Under the pieces are notes generated by a model. That model was not told the DNA's origin, did no database searches, and saw only the letters and a program-made list of their open reading frames with translations. Shown piece by piece: positions 56,169 through 64,000 of a stretch of DNA of 64,000 bases; position 1 is the stretch's first letter, and each line of letters opens with the position of its first letter. Location: NCBI RefSeq assembly GCF_900107845.1, contig NZ_FNRM01000003.1, forward strand, positions 186,001 through 250,000, written 5' to 3'. A program made the translations under genes and the position numbers. The stretch is from Alkalimonas amylolytica (lineage in GTDB: Bacteria > Pseudomonadota > Gammaproteobacteria > Enterobacterales > Alteromonadaceae).

Positions 56169-56883
56169 CTTAGTGATTGTGACTGGTGCCAGCCGCGGAT
56201 TAGGGCTGGCCATTTGCCGGCAGCTGTTAACGGCACATTATCGGGTGCTGGCGTTATCCCGCACCGAAAGCGCCGAGCTGGCCGCGTTAAGGCAACAGCA
56301 GCCGGCGCTTGAATTTGAAGCCGTCGATTTGGCGAAGCTTGAAGAGCTTCCGGCCCGGTGCGCCAGCTGGATCAAACGTTTTGGTCGCCCCTATGCTTTA
56401 ATAAATAATGCAGCGGTCGGTTACGATGGCGTGTTAGCCACCATGCACAACAGTGAAATTCATCAGCTGCTCGCACTAAATATTGAAGCCCCTATCCTGC
56501 TGTGCAAGTATCTGCTCCGGCCGATGCTGCTAAACCGCAGTGGGCGTATTATCAATATTTCCTCCATCATCGCCGGTACCGGTTTTAATGGTTTAAGTGT
56601 GTATGCCGCCAGCAAAGCGGCCTTGGAAGGCTTTAGTAAGTCACTGGCGCGGGAAGTAGGTAAAGCGGGTATCACCGTCAATTGCGTCGCCCCCGGCTAC
56701 ATGCAAACCGAGATGACGCAGAGCTTGCAGGGCGACAAACTGGAGAGCATTAAAAGGCGCAGTCCGCTCGGCCGTCTGGCCACCCCGGACGATGCCGCCG
56801 CTGCCGTGCTGTATTTACTAAGCGAACAAGCGGCCGCCGTGACCGGTACCGTGCTTACTGTGGATGCCGGCAGTACTGCCTAA
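56161..56883 (+). CDS. SDR family 3-oxoacyl-ACP reductase-like protein
   Basis: The 240-residue product is FabG-like. It has TGASRGLGLAICRQLL, NNAAVGYDG, the Ser in IINISSIIAG, YAASKAALEGFSKSLARE and VNCVAPGYMQTEMT, and a typical C-terminus with AVTGTVLTVDAGS. It overlaps the ligase gene by eight bases. With the ACP and ligase it could reduce a 3-oxoacyl-ACP to a 3-hydroxyacyl-ACP. Confidence 0.88.
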   Translation: MSDLVIVTGASRGLGLAICRQLLTAHYRVLALSRTESAELAALRQQQPALEFEAVDLAKLEELPARCASWIKRFGRPYALINNAAVGYDGVLATMHNSEIHQLLALNIEAPILLCKYLLRPMLLNRSGRIINISSIIAGTGFNGLSVYAASKAALEGFSKSLAREVGKAGITVNCVAPGYMQTEMTQSLQGDKLESIKRRSPLGRLATPDDAAAAVLYLLSEQAAAVTGTVLTVDAGSTA

Positions 56884-56897
56884 GCCCCGGAGCCTTG

Positions 56898-58361
56898 ATG
56901 CCAGAACCTGTAGCCGATAAAACGCAGCAACCGCTTTACATCGCCCCAGCCAACCCAGCCGGCAAAGCGCTGGCTGAGCGCCTGGCGGCTCAAGGCTATG
57001 TCATCGCCGGGCTGGCCGATAACCTGAAGCAAGGCGATGGCCTTATCAACACAGCACAGCAGGCTAAGGCTGGTGCCATCATCGTGCTGGCCCCGGGGGC
57101 TTTTACCGCTCAGGTAGCCGCAGGTTTGCTCACGCGCGGCTTTCGTAAACAGCAGCTCTGGTCTGTAGATGCAAAAAACCGGCTGCAGCGTTACCGCTTG
57201 CCGCTGCGGCATTACTGGAGTGAGCTGCGCTCTGTGCTGTTATCCGCTGTTTTTGGTGCTCTGCGTGTTGTGGTGCCCCGCTCAGGCTATCTGTATTATG
57301 CTGAAGCCTTTTTCGACAGCAACGTGCTGCTGTGTTATCGCGAACACCAGAGGCAACAACCGGAGCAGGCCTGGCTGCTAGGTCGCCGCCTTAAACAGCA
57401 GATGCCTGAACTTGCGCAAGACCGTCATTTTCTTGGCTGCATGTCGCTGTACGCGCTTTGGCGCTGCCTGCGGGCCAAAGCCCTGGTGGTGGATCACGAG
57501 TACACCGGCCAGACGTTCAGCTTGCTGCGCCGTCACATCCCGGTGTTCCAGCTCTGGCATGGCCTGCCCTACAAAGCGCTGAGCGGCAATGCGCATTACC
57601 CGCATCTGTGTGATCAGGCCTTTATTTCCAGCTCAACCTGGTTTAACCAGCATATTTTTCCGAAGATTTTTCGCGCCAAAGCTTATCTGGCGCTTGGCTA
57701 TCCGCGTAACGATGCATTCCTCCAACAAAGCGAACAACGCGACTGGATTAATGCGGAGCCGCCAGCATTGCTGCGTGAGGTGCAACAGCAAACTGGTGAT
57801 TTGATGATTTACGCACCCACCTACCGCGATTGGGGCGATAACGATTATCCGCTTAATCTGGCCGAACTTGAGCAGTGGTGTGCCCACCACCATGTCAGTT
57901 TTATCCTGAAGTTTCATCCTTTTATCTCCAGAAAATTTGGCGATGCCATGGGGTTGACCGAACAGGACAACTTGCAAGCCCTGCCTGAATTGCCGCATAT
58001 TTACTTGTACCCCAGCGGTAAAAACATTTACCCCTGGCTGGCCGAGGCCAAAGCGCTGATCACCGACTACTCGTCCATTGCTTTTGATTTTATGCTGGCT
58101 GATCGTGCAATTTTTTATTACCAGTACGATCTTGCCCAGTACAAAAGCCTGCGTGGTGCCACCCTGATACCAGACGAGCAGTTTGTTATGGGGCAAGTTT
58201 CGGGCAACCAGACTGAGCTGCTGGCACAGCTAAGCGACTGGCTCCAACAGGGTGAGCCTGCGCATTGCCTGGCAAAACGGCACCAATTAACTGCGTTGTA
58301 TTATCAAGCTCCATCGACTGCGGCCGATAAAATCATAGCTTATTTACAGCAGCAGTTTTAA
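56898..58361 (+). CDS. CDP-glycerol glycerophosphotransferase family protein (TagB/TagF-like)
   Basis: The 487-residue product has an N-terminal part of about 120 residues resembling a nucleotide-sugar or glycosyltransferase-like domain. It is followed by the Glyphos_transf region: QLWHGLPYKALSGNAHYP, LALGYPRNDAFLQQ, LMIYAPTYRDWG, LKFHPFISRK, the motif ITDYSSIAFDFMLADRAIFYY, and a C-terminal sugar-polymer region. Such proteins move polyol-phosphate units in teichoic-acid-like polymers. Here it may add a glycerol-phosphate or similar group to a surface glycan, or act as a glycosyltransferase. GGAG six bases before the ATG at 56898 sets the start. Confidence 0.83.
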   Translation: MPEPVADKTQQPLYIAPANPAGKALAERLAAQGYVIAGLADNLKQGDGLINTAQQAKAGAIIVLAPGAFTAQVAAGLLTRGFRKQQLWSVDAKNRLQRYRLPLRHYWSELRSVLLSAVFGALRVVVPRSGYLYYAEAFFDSNVLLCYREHQRQQPEQAWLLGRRLKQQMPELAQDRHFLGCMSLYALWRCLRAKALVVDHEYTGQTFSLLRRHIPVFQLWHGLPYKALSGNAHYPHLCDQAFISSSTWFNQHIFPKIFRAKAYLALGYPRNDAFLQQSEQRDWINAEPPALLREVQQQTGDLMIYAPTYRDWGDNDYPLNLAELEQWCAHHHVSFILKFHPFISRKFGDAMGLTEQDNLQALPELPHIYLYPSGKNIYPWLAEAKALITDYSSIAFDFMLADRAIFYYQYDLAQYKSLRGATLIPDEQFVMGQVSGNQTELLAQLSDWLQQGEPAHCLAKRHQLTALYYQAPSTAADKIIAYLQQQF

Positions 58362-58400
58362 GGTCTGTTTAGAGAATACGGTCAAAAACAAGCAGCGTTG

Positions 58401-58427
58401 AAGCAGGCTCTCACTGAAAGCCTACTT
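58401..58427 (+). terminator. weak hairpin after the TagF-like gene
   Basis: AAGCAGGCT and AGCCTACTT pair with one mismatch around a 9-nt loop. There is no T-run, so at most partial termination is expected. Confidence 0.35.
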
Positions 58428-58482
58428 GACAACACTCGTGAACTCATTTAACGCTTTGCTTATTCAAATCCAGGAGTTTTTC

Positions 58483-59766
58483 ATGCTAATTAGCCCTCGC
58501 TTTCAAAATGATGCGCAGTTCACCTTGTCACTCTGCCCTATCCAGCAAGCTGCGCGGCAAAGCGTCCTACAAAAGTTGGCGGCTGGTGTCTACGCCATGG
58601 AAAACACCAGTTGCTTATGTGGGCAACAGGATGACGATGTTCTGGCAGAAAAAGATCGCTACGGCCTTCCGGTCCGCACGGTGATTTGCCGCCAATGCGG
58701 TCAGCTGAGAACTTCACCACGAATGACTGCGCAAAGTTACCAGCAGTTTTATCAGCATGATTACCGCCCCCTTTATGTTGGCGCGGCTGAGGCTTCTGAG
58801 GAATTTTTTGGCAAACAATATGGCCATGGTCGCCAGATCCTGACATATTTACAGTCACAGGTACCGCAGCTTGGCAACAAGGTGCTGGAAATTGGTTGCG
58901 GTGCCGGTGGGATTTTGTACGCATTTCAACAGCAAGGTTTTGAGGTGTGCGGGATTGATCTTGGTAGCAATTATCTGGAGTATGGCCGCCAGCAAGGACT
59001 GAATTTATTGCATAAGAGCAGCCGACAATTGCTGCAAATCGGGGCTGAGCAATACGATGTTATTATCCTTAGTCATGTGCTGGAGCACTTTCTCGATATC
59101 CCGGCCGAACTTGAGGTTATTCATCAGTTATTAAAAACAGATGGCATCTTGTACATTGAAGTACCGGGCTTAGCAGGGCTAAAGCAGCGTTATCAATGCG
59201 ATTTTCTGCGTTATCTGCAAAATGCCCACACCTATCATTTTACCAGAGCGACCCTGAACAGCGTGCTGGCATCCTCTGGCTACCAGTGTCTGCACAGTGA
59301 CGACTTTATTCACAGCATGTTTCAAAAATGTGCTCCACATCAACTAGCCACCGATGCCAATGAGTACCGCCGTACCCTGGAGTTTTTGCAAGATCTCGAG
59401 CAAAACAGATCGCGCTATCAAGCCGAGGCAAAGTTAGTCAGCGAGCAACAGCGCCAGCAGAAATTTACCCTACTGCGCGAAAAGCTGGCGCATTACCCTG
59501 CCAAGAGTGTCTACCTTTATGGTACCGGACAACACAGCCGCTTGCTGCTGAATGCTTTGGCTCCCAGCCAGGCGATTGGCGGCCTGCTCGATGCCGATCC
59601 TGCCAAAGCCGGTAGTGAGCTTTTCGGTTATAAGGTTGCAACTTTGGAGGATGCACTGGCATCAATGCAGGCGATCGTGATTTCATCTGATGTGTATCAA
59701 GATATGCTGTACCTTCGGCTAAAAAAACAGATACCAGCACAAATCGAGCTGTTGCGGATTTACTGA
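58483..59766 (+). CDS. class I SAM-dependent methyltransferase with N-terminal zinc-binding region
   Basis: The 427-residue product has an N-terminal Cys cluster (CLCGQQDDD at about 39-47, then CRQCGQLRTS). The SAM domain follows, with VLEIGCGAGGILYAFQQQGF, GIDLGSNYLEYG and ILSHVLEHFLD. A C-terminal helical plus Rossmann-like domain carries VYLYGTGQHSRLLLNALA. This layout occurs in C-methyltransferases of deoxysugar clusters. The substrate is unknown, but its place at the end of the pse run suggests methylation of a surface-sugar derivative. CAGGAG before the ATG at 58483 decides the start. Confidence 0.8.
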   Translation: MLISPRFQNDAQFTLSLCPIQQAARQSVLQKLAAGVYAMENTSCLCGQQDDDVLAEKDRYGLPVRTVICRQCGQLRTSPRMTAQSYQQFYQHDYRPLYVGAAEASEEFFGKQYGHGRQILTYLQSQVPQLGNKVLEIGCGAGGILYAFQQQGFEVCGIDLGSNYLEYGRQQGLNLLHKSSRQLLQIGAEQYDVIILSHVLEHFLDIPAELEVIHQLLKTDGILYIEVPGLAGLKQRYQCDFLRYLQNAHTYHFTRATLNSVLASSGYQCLHSDDFIHSMFQKCAPHQLATDANEYRRTLEFLQDLEQNRSRYQAEAKLVSEQQRQQKFTLLREKLAHYPAKSVYLYGTGQHSRLLLNALAPSQAIGGLLDADPAKAGSELFGYKVATLEDALASMQAIVISSDVYQDMLYLRLKKQIPAQIELLRIY

Positions 59767-60476
59767 GCCCGAAGCCAGAGTGATTCAGCTTGAATAAACT
59801 CATCCAGCGTATCAATATCAGCCGAGCTTGCCTCATCCATCAAAAACGGGTAGGTATTCTCGGTATACTGTGCTACCAGCTTGTTGGTCTGCATGATAAA
59901 AATCGCGCCATTAGGCATGTAGACAGCTCCATTGTGCTGCCGGGCATAAACGCCCTGCTGATTTAATCCATTGTCCAAAAACTGCAAACGTCCCTCTTCG
60001 GAGGTGCGTAGCAGCCAACGGTATTTAGCGTCGACCGGATAGACCGACGCCATCGACTTGTTTGGATCCTCTAAGGCCGCAAACTGCTGTACGGCATCTT
60101 TAATGTGTGAAGCGGTGCGAAGCGGCGAAGTAGGCTGCAAACACAGCACCCAGTCGAAATGGCGACCAAGCAGCGCCAACTGTTGCACAGTATACTGCAG
60201 GGCGGCCATTAAACCGGCATCGCTGCCGGACAAATCCTTGGGGCGCAGAAAGGGCACTTCGGCACCGTACTGACAGGCGATAGCGGCATAGTCAGGGCTA
60301 TCGGTAGACACCACCACACTATCGACCACTCCGGAGGTCAGCGCTGCTTCAATACTCCAGGCCATCAGTGGCTTGCCATGAAAAGGTCGGATATTTTTGT
60401 CTGGCAATTGCAAAGAGCCAGAGCGGGCCGGCACGATAGCCAATACACGGGCTTCTGTCCGGATTTTAGTGCTCAT
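59760..60476 (-). CDS. CMP-nonulosonic acid cytidylyltransferase (NeuA/LegF-like)
   Basis: The 238-residue product has the CMP-sialate synthetase signature IVPARSGSLQLPDKNIRPFHG, VVVSTDSPDYAAIACQYGAEV, LCLQPTSPLRTASHI and the late acidic site SADIDTLDEF. It activates a nonulosonic acid with CTP. It is distinct from PseF in the same window, so a second CMP-sugar is made. It overlaps the isomerase-like gene by 11 bases and is convergent with the methyltransferase. Confidence 0.9.
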   Translation of the reverse strand: MSTKIRTEARVLAIVPARSGSLQLPDKNIRPFHGKPLMAWSIEAALTSGVVDSVVVSTDSPDYAAIACQYGAEVPFLRPKDLSGSDAGLMAALQYTVQQLALLGRHFDWVLCLQPTSPLRTASHIKDAVQQFAALEDPNKSMASVYPVDAKYRWLLRTSEEGRLQFLDNGLNQQGVYARQHNGAVYMPNGAIFIMQTNKLVAQYTENTYPFLMDEASSADIDTLDEFIQAESLWLRAQ

Positions 60477-61347
60477 GCCGTAGCTCCAGCAAGCGGTTTA
60501 CTGCCTGCATGCTTTGTGCCAGACTGACATCGCCATCGTACACTTCCAGCGTGATGGTTTTACCGGAAAAGTCGTGTTGCGATAACAACTCAAGCAGGTT
60601 ATGACCAGCCAGCAGTCCTTGGTTACGATCGGCGCTGCCATCATTGTCACTCAAATGCAGGTAATCGGTTGTCGCCATCAGCTTATGCAATTGACTGACA
60701 AAGTCCAGCTGTAAACTCTGGCAACTTACTTTCAGATGAGCCACATCCAGCAACAAAGGGGCTCCGGTTACAGCGATTAATTGTTCTATGGACTGCCGAT
60801 CTGTCGCTAAAAATGGATTTTCCCCGCCAAAAGCCGACAGGTTCGCCGCCGACAAAACATTGTTTTCAACATAGAGTTTCACCCCAGCCTGAGCGGCAAT
60901 GGGCTGCAACTCTGCCCAGGCCTCAGCAAAACGCTGCAAGGCAGCCTGCTCTGGCTGCAGCTGCTGCGATGCAATCACCTGCCCTAGCTGCTCTACCGCC
61001 GGTTGCAACCGAAAGCCAGCATGAATGGCAAAGCGATCGGCTTCCAGTTGCACCGACAAGGCTATGGCTTGTTTGACATGAGCAATGGCGGTATCGCGGA
61101 TCCCATCATCACTGGCCGAGAGGTTCAGTACAAAATGCTGCTGTGGTGGCGGAAAGTAATTGTGACACCGATACTGCAGATGATACTGCTGCTTAAGACG
61201 CAACAAGTCATCGACAAAACCGGGGTAGTAATGGGTACCGCCGGACAGCTCGATGGCTTTGTACCCCCGCTCCGCCAGATGCTGCACACTTTGGGCGATG
61301 GAGCGGTAATTGACACACGAACTGGACACATAAATGGCAGCATCCAT
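60466..61347 (-). CDS. TIM-barrel sugar isomerase/epimerase-like protein of the second nonulosonic cluster
   Basis: The 293-residue product belongs to the xylose-isomerase-like/AP-endonuclease-2 TIM barrels. It has an N-terminal VNYRSIAQSVQHLAERGYKAIELSGG, FAIHAGFR with a metal-binding His, LYVENNVLSAANLSAFG with a Glu ligand, LLLDVAHLKVS, LHLSDNDGSADRNQG and ITLEVYDGD. The spread of Glu, Asp and His matches divalent-metal sugar isomerases. The substrate cannot be inferred. AGGAGG lies nine bases before the ATG at 61347, chosen over a TTG two codons upstream. It is joined to its neighbours by overlaps. Confidence 0.8.
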   Translation of the reverse strand: MDAAIYVSSSCVNYRSIAQSVQHLAERGYKAIELSGGTHYYPGFVDDLLRLKQQYHLQYRCHNYFPPPQQHFVLNLSASDDGIRDTAIAHVKQAIALSVQLEADRFAIHAGFRLQPAVEQLGQVIASQQLQPEQAALQRFAEAWAELQPIAAQAGVKLYVENNVLSAANLSAFGGENPFLATDRQSIEQLIAVTGAPLLLDVAHLKVSCQSLQLDFVSQLHKLMATTDYLHLSDNDGSADRNQGLLAGHNLLELLSQHDFSGKTITLEVYDGDVSLAQSMQAVNRLLELRHEH

Positions 61348-61946
61348 TAGCAAAGCCTCCTGATTGGTGTTCCGACATAAGTACCGGGTTCAGTGATGTC
61401 GACATTGACAAAAGCATTGGCGCCAACCACCACCCCATCACAGAGGCTGACCCCATCTTTAATCACAGCACCGGCACCAATAAAGCAATAAGCACCCACC
61501 TGAGCCCTGCCAAGCAACACAGCACCCACCGACAGGTGGGAATGGTCACCAAGGCACGACTCATGCTCCATCACAGCCCTGGTATTCACCAGGCAATTCA
61601 GCCCTAGTCGCGCCATTGGCCCGATGTAAGCTAAAGCCAGAACCTGGCTTGCTTTGCCAAGGGTAGCGGTTGCATCCAGCAAAGCGCTCGGATGAATTAA
61701 AGCATCAGCCAACACCCACTGTTGATGCTGCTTAAAGAGCACTGCACGCCGTTGGTTATCCCCCACAGCCAGCACGCAAGGGGCGGTCAGGGCCAATTCT
61801 GCCAGCACTGGCACCCCCATGATGGTTTCTCCAGGCTGGGCAGCCGGGTCCAGCACAGCATGCACCGGGCGCTGCAAACTGTTAAGTAACGCAAGCACAG
61901 AGCGGGCATGGCCGCCAGCGCCCAACACGATCAGCGCTTCAGCCAT
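61347..61946 (-). CDS. NeuD/PglD-type sugar O- or N-acetyltransferase
   Basis: The 199-residue product starts LIVLGAGGHARSVLALLNSL (Rossmann-like cap). Left-handed beta-helix hexapeptide repeats follow (ALIHPSALLDATATLGKASQ, LNCLVNTRAVMEHESCLGDH, GAYCFIGAGAVIKDGVSLCD) and the conserved His-containing ends NVDITEPGTYVGTPIRR. It would acetylate an amino-sugar intermediate or sialic-acid-like product. The ATG at 61946 overlaps the end of the NeuB-like gene by eight bases; in-frame residues upstream belong to that gene's frame region. Confidence 0.88.
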   Translation of the reverse strand: MAEALIVLGAGGHARSVLALLNSLQRPVHAVLDPAAQPGETIMGVPVLAELALTAPCVLAVGDNQRRAVLFKQHQQWVLADALIHPSALLDATATLGKASQVLALAYIGPMARLGLNCLVNTRAVMEHESCLGDHSHLSVGAVLLGRAQVGAYCFIGAGAVIKDGVSLCDGVVVGANAFVNVDITEPGTYVGTPIRRLC

Positions 61947-62997
61947 CAATGATATCCCCGGCGTCATAATTTCTTGTGGCACAAAGCCGGTACAACTGCT
62001 CTGCATAAACCGGTGAAACCCCTATCCCACCGGTTCTTCTGGCTACCAGATTTTGCGCAGTAAAAGGCTCACCGGCCTCTATCCGGCATGCCGCCACCAT
62101 GGATTTTTGCAACGAAGCGCGATTGGCACGCTCACACCACTCAACGGATTTTACCGCAGAGCCCAGCATGGCATCGACCCGGCGAATTTCAGCAACAAAT
62201 TGCCGCAGTTCCTCAGGCGACAGCGAAGCCTGATGATCCGGCCCTGGCAAGGATTTATCGAGGGTGAAATGCTTCTCCACCAAGACAGCCCCTGCAGCCA
62301 CCGCATAAGGAGATGCTCCAAGACCAACCGTATGATCTGAGTAACCAACCAACAGCTGAAATTGCTGCTGAAAACTCTGCATCACCCGCAAGTTCAAAGC
62401 CGAGTCTGGTGCCGGATAACTGGAAGTGCATTGCAACAAGATTAGATCTTTGCAGTGTGGATACAGAGTGTCGACCGCGCGCTGCACCTCGGAATACTCA
62501 CTCATGCCAGTCGATACAATCAACGGGATCTTCAGGCTGGCGGCTTTGACGAGAAATGGCAGATTGGTCAAATCGGTCGAAGAAATCTTAAGTGCACTCA
62601 GCTTGGCTTCCTTGAGCTGCTCCAGACTGGGTTCATCAAAGGGGGTGACCAAAAACTCAATGCCGTGCTGAGCACAGTAGTGTTGAAGTTGCCTGCATTG
62701 TGCCGGGCTAATTTCCAGTTGTTTGAGCATCTGAAACTGCGATTGCGCATCGCCTTCCCCCTGCAGTTGATAGCTTGCTTTTACAACGTCGGAGCGGATT
62801 AGGGCTTCAGTGCTGAATAACTGAAATTTCACTGCATCCGCACCGGCAGCTACCGCTACATCAATCAACTGATGTGCCATAGCCATATCGCCATTATGAT
62901 TGACGCCCGCTTCGGCGATGATGTAGCTGGGCTGCTCAGGCCCAATCAGACGCCGGCCTAACTGAATCTGCTGGGAAAACTGGTAAGAACGCATCAT
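61939..62997 (-). CDS. N-acetylneuraminate/legionaminate-type synthase (NeuB family)
   Basis: The 352-residue product is a NeuB-type synthase that condenses PEP with a 6-carbon amino sugar. It has YIIAEAGVNHNGDMAMAHQL, AVKFQLFSTEALI, FLVTPFDEPSLEQL, GYSDHTVGLGASPYAVAAGA, VEKHFTLDKSLPGPDHQASL and a C-terminal SAF domain. The PGPDHQAS motif is of the NeuB/LegI branch, unlike GVDAEFS in PseI. Two ATGs follow the CAGGAG; 62997 has spacing five. It overlaps the aminotransferase stop. Confidence 0.93.
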   Translation of the reverse strand: MMRSYQFSQQIQLGRRLIGPEQPSYIIAEAGVNHNGDMAMAHQLIDVAVAAGADAVKFQLFSTEALIRSDVVKASYQLQGEGDAQSQFQMLKQLEISPAQCRQLQHYCAQHGIEFLVTPFDEPSLEQLKEAKLSALKISSTDLTNLPFLVKAASLKIPLIVSTGMSEYSEVQRAVDTLYPHCKDLILLQCTSSYPAPDSALNLRVMQSFQQQFQLLVGYSDHTVGLGASPYAVAAGAVLVEKHFTLDKSLPGPDHQASLSPEELRQFVAEIRRVDAMLGSAVKSVEWCERANRASLQKSMVAACRIEAGEPFTAQNLVARRTGGIGVSPVYAEQLYRLCATRNYDAGDIIDG

Positions 62998-64000
62998 ACA
63001 GGCTCCTGTAGTCTGGCGTTTGCAAACTGGCGGATCCTTAGGCAAATGCGCTCAACCTGGCTTTGTGTCAGTCCAACGAAGGTTGGTAACGAGATACCCT
63101 CAGCCGCTAACTGCTCCATCGATCGCAATGCCTCACTCTGATCCAGGTAAGGTGGCTGCAGATGCAGCGGGTAAAAAAATCCACGGGTTTCAATCTGATG
63201 CTGCTGCAAGTCATACATCAGCTCTGCAGCATGAAAACCTGCTTTGGCTGGGTCGACGCGCAACGACATCAGCCAATTGACGGTTTTCACCCCCTGACGC
63301 TGTAATTTAAACTCCAGGCCTGGTACCCCGGCTAAGTACTGCTGATACCATTGCTCCTGCTGCTGACGTTGCTGATAAAAGGCATCCAAATGCTGCAGCT
63401 GTGATACCCCAAGGGCGGCCTGAATATTGGTCATCCGATAATTCAAACCTGCCAGTTCATGCCAATAGCGGCGCTCAGGGAGCATGCCATGATCACGCAG
63501 GCACCTTACCCTCTGTGCCAACTGGTCACAATGGGTGGTGACCATGCCGCCCTCTCCAGTTGTGATAAGCTTGTTGGCAAAAAAACTAAAGCACCCCAAA
63601 TCCCCAATACTGCCGGTTGCTTGCTGGCCGATACTGGCACCCAGCGACTCGGCGCAATCCTCAATCAGAAACAGTTGATGCTGTTTGGCGATGACTTGCA
63701 GCTCGGCCATCCGGGCTGGCATACCATACAAATGCACCGGGATAATGGCCTTGGTAGCATGGCTTAGGCAACGTGCAATATCTGTTGGGTCCAAAGTCCA
63801 GTCCTGCCAGTTAACGCTGCAAAGTACTGGCTTGGCCCCGCAATGCAACACCGCGTTGGCAGTTGCGGCAAAAGTTAAATCCGGTACGATCACCTCATCA
63901 CCTGGGCCTATCCCCAGTGCCAACAAGGCCAAATGCAAGGCGGCCGTCCCACTGCTGACACTGATGGCATACGGCACACCAAGGTAGGCAGCAAACTCGT
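62994..64000 (-). CDS. LegC/PseC-type sugar aminotransferase, 5' end outside the window
   Basis: The open frame continues through the right edge. The visible 335 residues start EFAAYLGVPYAISVSSGTAA and have the DegT/DnrJ motifs: LIEDCAESLGASIG, FSFFANKLITTGEGGM with the PLP Lys, NYRMTNIQAALGVSQ, and TRGFFYPLHLQPPY. The late block with GISLPTF before the end fits LegC/PglE-type enzymes that make 4-amino-4,6-dideoxy sugars. It would supply the sugar for the NeuB-type synthase next to it. Confidence 0.9.
   Translation of the reverse strand, partial: EFAAYLGVPYAISVSSGTAALHLALLALGIGPGDEVIVPDLTFAATANAVLHCGAKPVLCSVNWQDWTLDPTDIARCLSHATKAIIPVHLYGMPARMAELQVIAKQHQLFLIEDCAESLGASIGQQATGSIGDLGCFSFFANKLITTGEGGMVTTHCDQLAQRVRCLRDHGMLPERRYWHELAGLNYRMTNIQAALGVSQLQHLDAFYQQRQQQEQWYQQYLAGVPGLEFKLQRQGVKTVNWLMSLRVDPAKAGFHAAELMYDLQQHQIETRGFFYPLHLQPPYLDQSEALRSMEQLAAEGISLPTFVGLTQSQVERICLRIRQFANARLQEPV

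Noticed and set aside
57633-58196. Long antisense frame within the TagF-like gene
   Set aside because: No family motifs and wholly covered by a gene with recognised motifs.

Overview
The window reads as a chromosome segment of a motile, polarly flagellated gammaproteobacterium, most like the Rheinheimera/Alishewanella/Arsukibacterium group. This assignment is an inference from gene content: rsx/rnf-nth, FlrA-FlrB-FlrC, VolA-like lipase, TrmO and PurU. Base composition is close to balanced, except for several AT-rich genes in the 31-38 kb region.

Region 1 (1-14.3 kb) is housekeeping: the start of a VolA/Pla-1 lipase lipoprotein, yciK, an H-NS-like coiled-coil protein, purU, trmO overlapping a secreted Kelch protein, proS, a DUF2750 protein, a MAPEG protein, tdk, a diguanylate cyclase, an outer-membrane barrel protein, and a MATE transporter translationally coupled to uvrB. 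Region 2 (14.3-31 kb) has two identical tRNA-Asn genes behind a strong promoter, a LapD/CsrD-like degenerate GGDEF-EAL protein, the complete rsxABCDGE-nth run, yihY, a YefM-YoeB type toxin-antitoxin pair, gloA, a Lon-substrate-domain protein, queE and queC, and a large M16 zinc peptidase lipoprotein.

Region 3 (31-39.2 kb) is the accessory highlight. It holds two paralogous peptide-export cassettes in tandem on the minus strand. Cassette 1 has an HlyD-type adaptor, a 47-residue precursor with a classic double-glycine leader (too short for usual gene-calling cut-offs), a small membrane-anchored protein and a full C39-peptidase ABC exporter. Cassette 2 has a shortened HlyD copy lacking its coiled coil, a glycine-rich 78-residue peptide, a CPBP membrane protease and an exporter cut down to its C39 peptidase domain. 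A second CPBP protease sits beside cassette 1. Sequence scars show that the interval between the M16 peptidase and the following symporter gene was tandemly duplicated.

Region 4 (39.2-64 kb) holds a dicarboxylate/amino-acid symporter and then a flagellar regulation and glycosylation island. flrA, flrB and flrC and a short flagellin lie on the minus strand. Divergently, pseB-pseC-pseF-pseG, a response-regulator/PP2C phosphatase with its STAS partner, then pseI, a formyltransferase, a PIG-L deacetylase, pseH, an acyl carrier protein, an AMP-dependent ligase, a ketoreductase, a TagF-like transferase and a methyltransferase form a long plus-strand run. Recognisable promoters tie this to flagellar assembly: sigma-54 sites before pseB and flrB, and sigma-28 sites before the flagellin gene and pseI. 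A second, convergent nonulosonic-acid cluster (aminotransferase, NeuB-type synthase, NeuD-type acetyltransferase, TIM-barrel isomerase-like protein, CMP-sugar synthetase) runs off the right edge. Together they suggest that the flagellin or a surface glycan carries one or two nonulosonic acids with unusual N-acyl groups.
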